Shown here piece after piece: positions 36,452 through 44,946 of a stretch of DNA of 64,000 nucleotides. This DNA comes from Anatilimnocola aggregata (GTDB lineage Bacteria > Planctomycetota > Planctomycetia > Pirellulales > Pirellulaceae). The notes under the pieces are model-generated. The model saw nothing but the letters and a program-made list of their open reading frames with translations, searched no databases and was not told the DNA's origin. Position 1 is the stretch's first letter. Each line of letters begins with the position of its first letter. A program made the translations under genes and the position numbers. The stretch lies in NCBI RefSeq assembly GCF_007747655.1, contig NZ_CP036274.1:5580001-5644000 (forward strand), written 5' to 3'.

Positions 36452-37429
36452 ATGACCACTTCTGAGATCGGTTATAAGCAGATTCTCGTCGCAACGGATT
36501 TCTCGCCACATGCCGACGCGGCGCTCAAGCAGGCCGTGTGGCTTGCAAGACAGACCGGCGCTGGCATCGTGTTAGCGCATACGTTGCCGGACTTACGGCG
36601 GGCAGTGCATTCGTCGTCGTATAAGGCACGTCTGGATTTGCTGTATGGCGAAGGCGATCTATTCCAGCGTGAAATTCGCCAGGAGTCCGACACGAAGATG
36701 CGCCGGTCGATTGTGAATCTGAATGCGATGGATCTCGACGTGAAGTTTGAGACGCTCTTGGGCGAACCGTTCGTCGAGATCACCCATGCTGTGCAACAGG
36801 AAGGCTACGATCTCGTGCTTGCCGGCACGCGGGGTTTGGCCGCATGGGAGCAATTCTTTGTGGGAAGCACTGCCAAGCTGCTTATTCGGAAGTGCCCAGC
36901 GAGTGTGTGGATCGCGAAGGAAGAGCATGACGGCCCGCCGAAAGTTGTGTTGGCGTCGACCGACTTCTCCGAGGTGAGCTTCAAAGCTGTAAAGCAGGCG
37001 CTTTGGGTAGCCCAGCAGGCGGAGGCCGAATTCCACCTGCTGCACGTCGTTGATTCAATGGATGTACCCGAAGACGTCATCTCAAAGATTCCAGAGGGGA
37101 GTTCGCTTCGAAATGAAATCAATGCGGAAGCTCAAAAGCGGCTTGAGTCGTTCGTCGATTCGGTGGCGACCGATCGTAGTCGCATTCGCCTTCACTTGGA
37201 TTGGGGAACGCCCTGGAAAGACATTTGCCGAACTGCTCGGAACGTGCGCGCCGACCTGATTGCGTTGGGGACAGTCGGCCGGAGCGGCATCAATGGGTTA
37301 TTGCTCGGCAATACGGCGGAAAAGGTGCTTAACACTTGCGATTGCAGCGTTCTGACCGTCAAGCCCGATAGTTTTGTGTCGCCGATCGCTCCTGCGTGTT
37401 GGCCATTACATCCTGAACCCCTTGCCTAA
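36452..37429 (+). CDS. Universal stress protein with two USP domains (paralogue of 26524)
   Basis: A 325-residue protein with two USP domains. The first starts Y-K-Q-I-L-V-A-T-D-F-S-P-H-A-D-A-A and has the loop A-G-T-R-G-L-A-A-W-E-Q-F-F-V-G-S-T. The second starts K-V-V-L-A-S-T-D-F-S-E-V and has G-T-V-G-R-S-G-I-N-G-L-L-L-G-N-T-A-E-K-V-L, the ATP-binding loop. I chose the ATG at 36452, with GGGAG about 9 bases upstream, over the longer frame from 36404. The stop codon TAA (37427-37429) is immediately followed by an IS5-type terminal sequence, so the insertion landed just outside the gene. Confidence 0.9.
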   Translation: MTTSEIGYKQILVATDFSPHADAALKQAVWLARQTGAGIVLAHTLPDLRRAVHSSSYKARLDLLYGEGDLFQREIRQESDTKMRRSIVNLNAMDLDVKFETLLGEPFVEITHAVQQEGYDLVLAGTRGLAAWEQFFVGSTAKLLIRKCPASVWIAKEEHDGPPKVVLASTDFSEVSFKAVKQALWVAQQAEAEFHLLHVVDSMDVPEDVISKIPEGSSLRNEINAEAQKRLESFVDSVATDRSRIRLHLDWGTPWKDICRTARNVRADLIALGTVGRSGINGLLLGNTAEKVLNTCDCSVLTVKPDSFVSPIAPACWPLHPEPLA

Positions 37430-37858
37430 GAGGCTGTCTGAAAATCAAGCTTTTGCTTTGCGTTTGCCTGCTCTGCGGAGCATGAGCCAGATCATGCTGA
37501 CTTAGATCATCGCTTCACTAGTTTCGGGAAGCTATTCGTAGTCGCGGCTGTGGCGACGATATTGGCTCAGCCAAGCGAAGGTACGTTCGACGATCCAGCG
37601 TTTGGGGAGAAGTTGAAATCCGGCCGCAGCGGTTGGCTTTACGATTTCCAAGTTCCAACGGACCGAATCCCAAAACCAGTCGACCAGCTGGCCTGCGTAG
37701 CCGCCGTCGGCGAACACGGTTCGCAAGCGAGGAAGCGTGCTGTGCGCCAAGACATTTGGGACTTTCGTCGCGAGTTCGCCAATCGGATGGCTACCCTCCT
37801 CTGTCCCGTTGAGTTTCACACCGACGTGTTCTCGGTGATTATTGAGGGATGACCTCAA
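37430..37858 (-). pseudogene. IS5-family transposase remnant (C-terminal part)
   Basis: On the minus strand the frame 37858-37532 contains L-R-T-V-F-A-D-G-G-Y-A-G, F-Q-L-L-P-K-R-W-I-V-E-R-T-F-A-W-L and R-R-H-S-R-D-Y-E, the DDE end of an IS5-family transposase. After a TAG it continues in frame L-P-E-T-S-E-A-M-I, a TAA, then M-I-W-L-M-L-R-R. This is the normal family ending with two nonsense codons. A terminal sequence, GAGGCTGTCTGAAAATC, lies at 37430-37446, directly after a USP stop. The N-terminal half of the transposase and the other end are missing, so it is inactive. Confidence 0.82.
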
Positions 37859-38276
37859 CCACCCGGACCCAGCGCCGGTATGATCATCGCCTGCGAGAGA
37901 TGGTCTGCAACAGCAAGAACATCGCCGCGGCAGTCGGGTTCGGAGTACCCCGATCTACAGCGCGAGGCTGGCTCGCGCCGAGGGCGATGTTCGTGTCCTG
38001 GTGGCGCGTTCTCAAACATCAGTAGCTGTACCTGAACACGGTCGACACATTGGCAACGGTAGGGAAGCTGGTCGCGTTTTACGTGGACCAGTGCAATTCT
38101 CATCTTCCGCACGCCGCGTTTCATGGCCAGACACCAGACGAGATGTACTTTGGCACGGGGCCGAAGTTCCGAAACGACTCCAGGCGGCCAGAGCCGCAGC
38201 ACGGCATGCTCGCTTAGCCGCCAATCGTGCCCTGCGTTGCCAAAGCTGCAGCCAGTCCGTTGCCGCCATTGACTGA
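37849..38276 (+). pseudogene. IS3-like (integrase-core) transposase remnant
   Basis: The plus frame from 37849 starts with an N-terminal helix-turn-helix (R-R-Y-D-H-R-L-R-E-M-V ... G-V-P-R-S-T-A-R-G-W-L) and jumps to the end of an integrase core (F-V-S-W-W-R-V-L-K-H-Q, a TAG at 38023-38025, L-Y-L-N-T-V-D then L-V-A-F-Y-V-D-Q-C-N and G-Q-T-P-D-E-M-Y-F-G-T-G). Relatives have Trp at the TAG. A frameshift follows and the tail A-R-H-A-R-L-A-A-N-R-A appears in another frame up to 38276. The central catalytic part is deleted, so it is a dead fragment. Confidence 0.72.
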
Positions 38277-38344
38277 TGTCGGTCGAGTGAGGAATCTGCC
38301 CAAACCATTCGCAGGATTTGCACGGACCGCAAGGACTGCTGGTT

Positions 38345-38775
38345 GTCGAAGGTATCGAAAATCCCTCCGTCCAGGCGTCCCCACGGAATTCCGAAATGCT
38401 GTACATGTCCAATGCTTGGCTCCCGCGTCTTCGGTGGCGAGAACTCGCGGGAAAAGTCCCGAATGTCGTGACACTCAGCACGGCTCGAAATCCCGCTTAT
38501 TGGTTCGTCGGCAAAGCCGATCTTTACGTGCCCCACCATGCCGCACGCCCAGCACTCGACGCATGGCAGCATGGCCACCACCCAGGTGCAAGCATTGCCG
38601 ATCGGCAAATTGCGAATCAGCCTCGTCGAAGCACATCCGGGCTGTCGTACACACTACAGCACACTCAATGCGCCTGCGGCCGAGCATGCACGAGCAACTG
38701 CTTCAGCTCCCGTTCGACGTTCGTGATCTGATAGCCATGTAACCCAAGAATCTGATACAAAGCCTGATGGGACAT
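38345..38775 (-). pseudogene. ISL3-family transposase remnant (N-terminal part, frameshifted)
   Basis: The minus strand from 38775 reads M-S-H-Q-A-L-Y-Q-I-L-G-L-H-G-Y-Q-I-T-N-V-E, an ISL3-type opening. After frame changes it goes on as L-P-I-G-N-A-C-T-W-V-V, C-V-E-C-W-A-C-G, V-K-I-G-F-A-D and H-F-G-I-P-W. That is the zinc-ribbon and early helix-turn-helix layout of ISL3 transposases (relatives: P-I-G-R, C-x2-C, V-x-x-G-F-A-D, G-V-S-W). The catalytic part is absent. Bounds are approximate. The stretch between this remnant and the IS21-like end shows nothing else. Confidence 0.6.
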
Positions 38776-38864
38776 GTCGGTGCTCCAAGAGAAGGTGTGG
38801 AAACCCCTTTGAGAGAAACGCATGTCCCGCTACTTTGACACCCCCCGCCAGGTACCTCACCCAC

Positions 38865-38919
38865 CCCAGCGCCACGCTTTTCAACCGCCGCGCGCTGCAC
38901 TATTCGACCGTCGTTTACA
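38865..38919. repeat. Solitary IS21-type terminal end
   Basis: Positions 38885-38919 match all 35 bases of the terminal repeats of the complete IS21-family element at 60492-63120 (here in the orientation ending ...CGTCGTTTACA). The neighbouring 20 bases (CAGCGCCACGCTTTTCAA) also match the subterminal sequence of that element's istB-side end. No transposase gene is attached. It is a leftover end of the same or a close element. Confidence 0.85.
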
Positions 38920-38990
38920 CCTTGGCAGGAGTACCGGTCGAGGCAATTGAAGGCGATCACTGCAAACCGGTGGCAATCTAACTGTCGGTA

Positions 38991-40661
38991 CTAGGGGATT
39001 GCTACGGCAGCCTCATACTGTGCAAGGGCTTGGAAATAGTCGAGAAGAGCTTCGATTTCGAGGTAGCGTGCGTCGAGCTCGGCGCTTTCCTGGATCGCGA
39101 TTCGTAACACATCACTGTTACCGAGTTCGAAGCTTCGGTACTCGGCTTTGACCAGTTTCCGAGCCAGCTCCACGCTTTGACGGGTCCGCCCAATCCGCTC
39201 GTAGGCTGCAATCATGGCGGAGTGGGCGTCTTGAACTTCGGAGACAATCTTATTGACAGTGAATTCTCGCTTGAGCGACAACTGCGACAGTTTTCCCTGG
39301 GCAGATTGAATCTTGCCGTAAGCTTTGTTCCTTTGCAGCGGAACATCGAAAAGAAGCCCGGCTTCTAGCTCAAAAGGGGTTTTGTCTCCTTTGGTGCTGG
39401 CCGGGCCGCCGACGTCCTTGGAAGCTTCCATGACAGCGGTCAAGTTGGGCAGCAGTTCATTTTCGGATTGTTGCAAGTCGACGGCGACGATCTCTCGGAT
39501 GACTGTTAATTCCCGTAGTTCGGGACGTTGATCAACGGCTCGGCTGATGTCGGAGTCCAAATCAAAACCGCTCGGATCGGTTGGCTCCGGAAATCGAGTG
39601 GGAAGTTCGCGGGTCGAGGGAAGGATGGGATCGCCGGCATCATCTCGGAGGAACAGCGAAAGTTTAATCGCCGAGCTCTGCAGCTTACGGTTGGCTTCGA
39701 TCAACTTGGCTTGCCGCGATGCGATCAAACGCTCGTTTTGTTGCAGTTCCGTTTGAGGAAGATTGCCGAGTTCCACCTGTCGGCGTATCGCCCGGTCACG
39801 CTCCTCCGCGACATCGAGCAATTCCTGAGTCACGAGATACGCTTGTCCGGCAGCTACCCAGGACCAATAGACATAGGCCGCAATCTGCACAGATTCGAGA
39901 ATCTGCCGTTCAACTTGCGGAGTAACCACGGCGGCTTGGAGATCGGCGCGAGCTATCTCGGCTCGCCGTTCATCAATGGCTCGTCCGCGCAAGAGCGGAG
40001 CGGCCAGGCCCAATTTGAACTCACCTCCATCGTTTGTTTCGCGTTCGCCGTACCAGGGCTGAAAATCGCCATTGCCGATGCGGTACTGTCCATAGATCGC
40101 TCCGCCCATCCATGTCGCTTGTTCTGCCTTCACCGCGTGCCGATAGTTCTTGTAATAGCCCTGCGGCATGTTCAGCGATTCGGCAACCAACTTTACGTCG
40201 AAAACGCCCCGTGCCGACTGCTGTTTGCCAGCCGCGATCCGCGCCTCCTCCATGACACTCTGAATCAGAGGGAACTTCTCCACGACCGAAGTCTTCACCC
40301 GCTCCAGTTGCAGCAGCGGGGGTGCAAGTGTTTGATCTTGGCTAAAGCTGGGGACAATCGCGTCGAGCCGCTGGCGAGGTGTCGCCTCGGGGCTCAAGTT
40401 GGGGGCGACGAGTTGGTTCCGCTCCGGCGGAATCGCCTCCCGGGGCAGGTCGTCTTGCTTGGGAGGCGGAAGTTCCTGGGGGGTAGCGTCGGACTGGGTC
40501 GCTTGAGCCACGGTCTCAACCGGCGTGTTTTTCGGATTGGATTTCTCTGCGGGGCTCTTGCTCATCTCCAGGATTTCATTTGCCGCGCCGTCCTTAAACA
40601 CCTGGCAGCCGCCCGCACAGATCAGGCTCAAGACCAGGAAAATATCCGACATCCGTGTCAT
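38991..40661 (-). CDS. TolC-family outer membrane efflux lipoprotein
   Basis: A 556-residue protein. The N-terminal signal has a lipobox ending in L-I-C-A-G-G-C (Cys about residue 19). A Pro/Glu-rich linker of about 100 residues precedes two outer-membrane-efflux repeats with long coiled coils (for example S-V-Q-I-A-A-Y-V-Y-W-S-W-V-A-A-G-Q-A-Y and L-R-I-A-I-Q-E-S-A-E-L-D-A-R-Y). TolC proteins form the outer-membrane exit duct of type I secretion or efflux systems. Its start overlaps the stop of the HlyD gene (40658-40661); with the ABC gene before that, this is a complete tripartite exporter. Confidence 0.87.
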   Translation of the reverse strand: MTRMSDIFLVLSLICAGGCQVFKDGAANEILEMSKSPAEKSNPKNTPVETVAQATQSDATPQELPPPKQDDLPREAIPPERNQLVAPNLSPEATPRQRLDAIVPSFSQDQTLAPPLLQLERVKTSVVEKFPLIQSVMEEARIAAGKQQSARGVFDVKLVAESLNMPQGYYKNYRHAVKAEQATWMGGAIYGQYRIGNGDFQPWYGERETNDGGEFKLGLAAPLLRGRAIDERRAEIARADLQAAVVTPQVERQILESVQIAAYVYWSWVAAGQAYLVTQELLDVAEERDRAIRRQVELGNLPQTELQQNERLIASRQAKLIEANRKLQSSAIKLSLFLRDDAGDPILPSTRELPTRFPEPTDPSGFDLDSDISRAVDQRPELRELTVIREIVAVDLQQSENELLPNLTAVMEASKDVGGPASTKGDKTPFELEAGLLFDVPLQRNKAYGKIQSAQGKLSQLSLKREFTVNKIVSEVQDAHSAMIAAYERIGRTRQSVELARKLVKAEYRSFELGNSDVLRIAIQESAELDARYLEIEALLDYFQALAQYEAAVAIP

Positions 40662-42010
40662 TTCGGCAGCTTCACTTTCTGCTTGTCTTTATCCCCGCCT
40701 GCAGACTTGGGCTCATCGGTGGAAATAACGGGCGGAAAGCCGTTTAGTTGCCGCCACAGTTCGTACCCCAGCGAGACCTCGTTGAGCAAAATCCAGCCGT
40801 TGGCACGGGCCCCTTGTCGCAGAAATTGCTCGTCCGGCCAAGGGTGTTCGGTCGTAGGCCGGACCAGGACCCTGAATTTTCCTTTGCCGTCATCGGTTGC
40901 ATCAATGGCAATAACTTCACCCCCAAACGTTCCCACAGCCACGCTCGGCCACCCAGCAAATTGCACTGCTGGCCAGCCCTCGAACTGCAGGCGGACCTCG
41001 CGCTGAAGGCGGACGAGCGGTACGTCGTTGCCATTGATCCATAGTTCGACTGCCTGTTCCGATGTTTCGGGGACAATGGTGAAGAGGGGATCACCTTCCT
41101 TCAGCATTTGCGCGTAGTCGGAAACATGGATGCGATAGAGGATCCCATCGCGTGGGGCAGTTACTTGCCGACGACCAAATTGGGCTGTTTTTCCCTGGAT
41201 TTCGGCGAGTTCTTTCCGCGAAAGTGCTTCTTCACCTTGGGCCTGCTGATGTTTAGCCTCGGCTTCTTGAATTTTAGTCGTCGCTTCGCGCGTCTTCGCT
41301 TCACCCTCGGCTTGCTTGGCCTTCTGCTCGCTTTTGCTAGCAGCGACGTAGTTTTCCGCGGCCCGCCGTTTCGCGACTGCCTGTTCGTATTTGGTCTGGG
41401 CCTCTTGTGCTTTCAAGTTGCCGACGATCCCCTCCTTGGCGAGCGTACTCTGCCGCTGATGATCGAGTTCAAGCTGCCACTCAGCTGTTTTGGCCGCAGA
41501 TAAATCTGCTTCGGCAGCTTGAATTTTCTGCTCCGCAACAGCGAGCAACTGCTGATACGACTCGGTAATCAGAGTACGGGACTGGCGATACTCTTCAATC
41601 TGCGAGAAATATGACTTGACCTTCTCGACGGCAAACGAAAGCTTCTGCTCGGTCGCGGTCACTTGCTGATTGAGTCGAAATGCCCGTTCAGCATCATTGT
41701 CATCGATTTCTAAGATTAGCTGGCCTTTGGTAACCATCGCCCCTTCGACGATGTTCTCGCCCCAACGGGCGACACGCCCATAGACGGGTGCTTCGACGGT
41801 TTGGGGACGTTCGGTCGGATGGTAGGCGATGACTCGGCCCGCGCCGCGTGACGTTTGCTGCCACGGCAGAAAGAGCATGCCGAAGATCGAAGCGACTAGG
41901 GCAATTGACAGTAGAACCGCCAGTGTTCGCGCACCAATAGATGGACGGACGAGTTGCATTGATCGAAGATGGGCGAAGGAGTTAACCCTGGGATTTGTAA
42001 TCGCAGTCAT
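40658..42010 (-). CDS. HlyD-family periplasmic adaptor
   Basis: A 450-residue membrane fusion protein. One N-terminal transmembrane helix (L-A-V-L-L-S-I-A-L-V-A-S-I-F-G-M) is followed by a lipoyl-like half motif (V-E-A-P-V-Y-G-R-V-A-R-W), a long coiled coil rich in Glu, Ala, Lys and Gln (about residues 125-290), the second lipoyl half (R-Q-V-T-A-P-R-D-G-I-L-Y-R-I-H-V) and beta-barrel/MP domains. It connects the ABC pump to the TolC duct. It starts 11 bases after the ABC gene stop and overlaps the TolC gene start, so the three form one operon. Confidence 0.9.
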   Translation of the reverse strand: MTAITNPRVNSFAHLRSMQLVRPSIGARTLAVLLSIALVASIFGMLFLPWQQTSRGAGRVIAYHPTERPQTVEAPVYGRVARWGENIVEGAMVTKGQLILEIDDNDAERAFRLNQQVTATEQKLSFAVEKVKSYFSQIEEYRQSRTLITESYQQLLAVAEQKIQAAEADLSAAKTAEWQLELDHQRQSTLAKEGIVGNLKAQEAQTKYEQAVAKRRAAENYVAASKSEQKAKQAEGEAKTREATTKIQEAEAKHQQAQGEEALSRKELAEIQGKTAQFGRRQVTAPRDGILYRIHVSDYAQMLKEGDPLFTIVPETSEQAVELWINGNDVPLVRLQREVRLQFEGWPAVQFAGWPSVAVGTFGGEVIAIDATDDGKGKFRVLVRPTTEHPWPDEQFLRQGARANGWILLNEVSLGYELWRQLNGFPPVISTDEPKSAGGDKDKQKVKLPK

Positions 42011-42021
42011 TGTTTGGATCG

Positions 42022-43758
42022 TTAAAGGGAAACAAGATTAAGGCGGGGCAACGACTGCGGAGCCGACAACAGATTGTTGTTAGCGAGTGAATTGGGATCT
42101 TTTGCTGGCTGAAGTGGAATCGTACGGTCACAGAGTTCAAACAGACTCTCGCGGCTGGTGACGAGAATCACCGTGCACGAACGATCGGGTGTCGCAATTG
42201 CGTCAAACACAAATCGCAGATGGATTTCGGAAAGTTGATCCAGAATCGAATCAATGAGGATCAACCTCGGCCGGCCCGCGATCGCCCGCGCTAGCATCAG
42301 CCGAATTGCCTGACTGTTCGAAATCGTCCCACCACCCAGCGGCACGCGAGCTTCAAGTCCCCCTTCAAGAGCCATGATCTCATTCCACAAGCCGACCGCT
42401 TCTAGTGCACTGCGAACCTGCTGGTGGTTAACGCTGTCGCGGTGTAAGTGGATGTTTTCAGCAATGGTTCCTTCAAGAATTTCGATGGAGTGTACGAGCG
42501 CGACCTGCTCTCGCAACCTTTGCGGGGCGACGGATCGCAAATCCAGAGAATCGAATTCCACGTATCCATGCGATGGTTCCTGCGAGGCGTAAAGCATTTC
42601 GAGGATCGAACTCTTGCCGCTTCCCGCGGGGCCGGTAATGGCCACACGCTCACCCGCTTCGATGGTCATGGTTAACGCTGGAGAGCATTGAGCCTTACCG
42701 AGTTCGAGTTCTACGCCATGCAATTGCACTCTCGCTCCCAAGCGGTGCCGGGGTGGCGTAATTCCCTCGCTACGTTCGGTGGGAAGATCGAACAAATGCC
42801 CTAGCTTGTCGCAGGCAGCGAGCAGGTCATAGTAACTCTCCATGTGCTTTCCCAACTTGGCAAACGAACCCACAACGACTGCCACGATCAATTCGGACGC
42901 CACGAGTTGTCCCAGCGTCAATTGCCCATTGATTACGAGGAAGCCGCCGATGCCCAACAAGCAGGCCGCAGCAATCGCCTGCAATCCGAGGGTGAAAATA
43001 ATCTGTCGAAACAAAACGTGAAAATGGGACTGACGTGCTTCGAGATAAGCAACCGTGAGCTCGTCAGCCTTCTCCATTGCCTGTGGCAAACCGCCCCCCA
43101 GTTTGAACGTCGTCGGATACAACGCGAGCTGCTGTAACCACGCAGCAACGGCGTACTTTTTGTACGACTCCTCGATGGCAGAGCTAACTGCACCACGACC
43201 GAGAGCAAAGACAGCGAAGAGCACTGCAGCCACCAACACCAGGTTGAATCCCAGTAAGAAGGGATGGTAAAACGCCAGCACAATCATGCCGATAAAGGCG
43301 GTGATCACGATCGTGATTCCGTCGAGCACCAACAGGGCTCCCGACTTCTGCACTGTGATCACTTCAAAAAAGCGATTCAACAGTTCCGGACCGTGTCCCT
43401 TGGCAAAGGCATCGCGATTGACGCGGGGTATCCGTTCGGCCAAATAAGCGACAACCCGGACAAAAATCCGCCTCTGAATCACTTCCGAGATGTAGGTCTG
43501 CAGTCCTTTCAGAATCGCCGCAAAGCCCAGAAACGTGAACAGCATCATTGCCAGGATGAACAGTGGTTGCAGGTAGCGTCCAAACGCGACGGTGTTGACC
43601 AGCGCTTCCACGGTGATCGGCATGGCGAGAGACAGAATGCCGACTACGACAGAAAAGAGAACCACAACGGCGATGTCCGTCGCCTCGGGACGAAGCAACG
43701 AAATCAGACGTTGAAGTGGGGTCAAGTGGTGTGCTTGTGATGACACTGGCGAGCCCAT
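42022..43758 (-). CDS. ABC transporter, fused permease and ATPase, with degenerate ATPase motifs
   Basis: A 578-residue type I exporter half-transporter. Residues about 20-310 are six transmembrane helices. The ATPase domain has an intact Walker A (G-P-A-G-S-G-K-S-S). The other motifs differ from consensus: the Q-loop region is V-A-L-V-H-S, the signature LSGGQ is replaced by G-G-G-T-I-S-N-S-Q, Walker B reads L-I-L-I-D-S (Ser where the catalytic Glu sits), and the switch His position reads V-T-S-R. No peptidase C39 domain is present. The genes for HlyD and TolC follow directly. Some peptidase-less transporters have diverged motifs, so reduced activity is not proven. Confidence 0.85.
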   Translation of the reverse strand: MGSPVSSQAHHLTPLQRLISLLRPEATDIAVVVLFSVVVGILSLAMPITVEALVNTVAFGRYLQPLFILAMMLFTFLGFAAILKGLQTYISEVIQRRIFVRVVAYLAERIPRVNRDAFAKGHGPELLNRFFEVITVQKSGALLVLDGITIVITAFIGMIVLAFYHPFLLGFNLVLVAAVLFAVFALGRGAVSSAIEESYKKYAVAAWLQQLALYPTTFKLGGGLPQAMEKADELTVAYLEARQSHFHVLFRQIIFTLGLQAIAAACLLGIGGFLVINGQLTLGQLVASELIVAVVVGSFAKLGKHMESYYDLLAACDKLGHLFDLPTERSEGITPPRHRLGARVQLHGVELELGKAQCSPALTMTIEAGERVAITGPAGSGKSSILEMLYASQEPSHGYVEFDSLDLRSVAPQRLREQVALVHSIEILEGTIAENIHLHRDSVNHQQVRSALEAVGLWNEIMALEGGLEARVPLGGGTISNSQAIRLMLARAIAGRPRLILIDSILDQLSEIHLRFVFDAIATPDRSCTVILVTSRESLFELCDRTIPLQPAKDPNSLANNNLLSAPQSLPRLNLVSL

Positions 43759-44163
43759 GATCGGCCAATCCCTATCTGAGTTTCCCCAACCGCATACTTC
43801 TTAAGAAAAACCAAATCAGCCTGAATAAACCGGCCGACCCGCCCGAGATTCAGTGCTTTCTTCGGACAGAACCCCCTGAGGCGCACTATACAATCTTCGG
43901 TCAAACCACATGATTAGGCAAACAGATAAAACACGTGCTGAAACATCGAAAATATCGATGTTTCGACCTGGCGACTCAGTTACGTTGGTCCGTCAGGATT
44001 GAAGGGATGTTTGTGCAGGCGAATTTTCTGGGTCAAGGAAGACTTGGTTCGCGTCCCACGAACTGCATTTCTGTTGAGAGTTATGGCACCTCTTTCGCAA
44101 GAGAAACATCTCCACACTTTACGAATCCCCAGAATGCACCTTTTCTTGCGAACGGGTGCTGGA
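43759..44163. promoter_or_regulatory. 405-bp upstream region of the exporter operon with a duplicated regulatory sequence and a palindrome
   Basis: Positions 43883-43970 resemble 44947-45030, the region upstream of the NhaR-type gene: both carry CAAACAGATAAAAC (43919-43932 and 44982-44995), then 14 bases, then CAT[CT]GAAAATA. At 43940-43964 lies a 10-bp inverted repeat (GAAACATCGA, 5-base loop, TCGATGTTTC) that is not in the other copy. The palindrome is about 180 bases upstream of the ABC gene and could be an operator. No gene is seen; small frames at 43935-44310 (+) look spurious. Confidence 0.5.
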
Positions 44164-44796
44164 TTAAACCAAACCCTTTTTCACAGCCCAAACAGCAGCT
44201 TCGGTTCGGTCGCCCGCGTCGAGCTTTCGCAAGGTATTTTGCACATGCTCTTTCACGGTTTCAATGCTGATTTCCAGCGATTTTCCAATTTCGCGATTGC
44301 TGAGACCTAGCGCCACGTGCCGCAAAACTTGCACTTCGCGGTTAGTAAGCGGGATATCTTCTTCATAAGTCGGGCGGCGACGAGCCATTTTATCCCGCAT
44401 GCGTCCAAGTAAGCTTTCAGGGACAGGTGGCAAGCCGGTATGAGCTCGATCGATTGCCCCGATCACGATATCACGTGACGAATCCTTCAGAAGATAACCG
44501 GCCGCTCCAAGCGCGACAGCACGAGCTATGTACGTTGAATTGTCATGGCCGGTGAACATCACCACTTTGGTTCGCGGGCTTCGATCGATGATCCGTTCGA
44601 GAGTTTGCAGACCATCGCTTTCCGGCATGCGTACATCAAGGAGTACGACATCCGGGCGATGCTTGACCACCTGCTCAACTGCCTGGTTACCGCCGCAAAC
44701 CTCGGCGATCACTTGGATATTGGAGCCCTCAAGCATCGATTTGACGCCCGCGCGAATTACCTCGTGATCGTCGGCAATCAGCAAACGAATCGTCAT
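44164..44796 (-). CDS. LuxR/NarL-family response regulator
   Basis: A 210-residue regulator. The receiver starts M-T-I-R-L-L-I-A-D-D-H-E-V-I-R-A-G and has the phospho-acceptor in V-V-L-L-D-V-R-M-P, then V-V-M-F-T-G and L-L-K-D-S. The helix-turn-helix is L-T-N-R-E-V-Q-V-L-R-H-V-A-L-G-L-S-N-R-E-I-G-K-S-L. I chose the ATG at 44796 because it puts the receiver at the N-terminus and has AGGGGAG a few bases upstream; the frame extends to 44844. No kinase gene is adjacent. It lies on the same strand as the exporter operon, 405 bases upstream of it, so it may control it (inference). Confidence 0.9.
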   Translation of the reverse strand: MTIRLLIADDHEVIRAGVKSMLEGSNIQVIAEVCGGNQAVEQVVKHRPDVVLLDVRMPESDGLQTLERIIDRSPRTKVVMFTGHDNSTYIARAVALGAAGYLLKDSSRDIVIGAIDRAHTGLPPVPESLLGRMRDKMARRRPTYEEDIPLTNREVQVLRHVALGLSNREIGKSLEISIETVKEHVQNTLRKLDAGDRTEAAVWAVKKGLV

Positions 44797-44946
44797 AATC
44801 TCCCCTTTCATACGAGCCAACACAAGAGCGACCGAGCGGAGCACTACCGCTTGAACTTGGGAAGCACACTACTTTGCACTTAACGGTGATTTGCAGATTA
44901 CCGTTAAGCTGGTGAATCAGATCTAGAGCTGAAACAGACGTTCACG

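Noticed and set aside
39528-41006. 492-codon plus frame over the TolC and HlyD genes
   Set aside because: It is antisense to two well-supported genes joined by ATGA and has no recognisable protein pattern.
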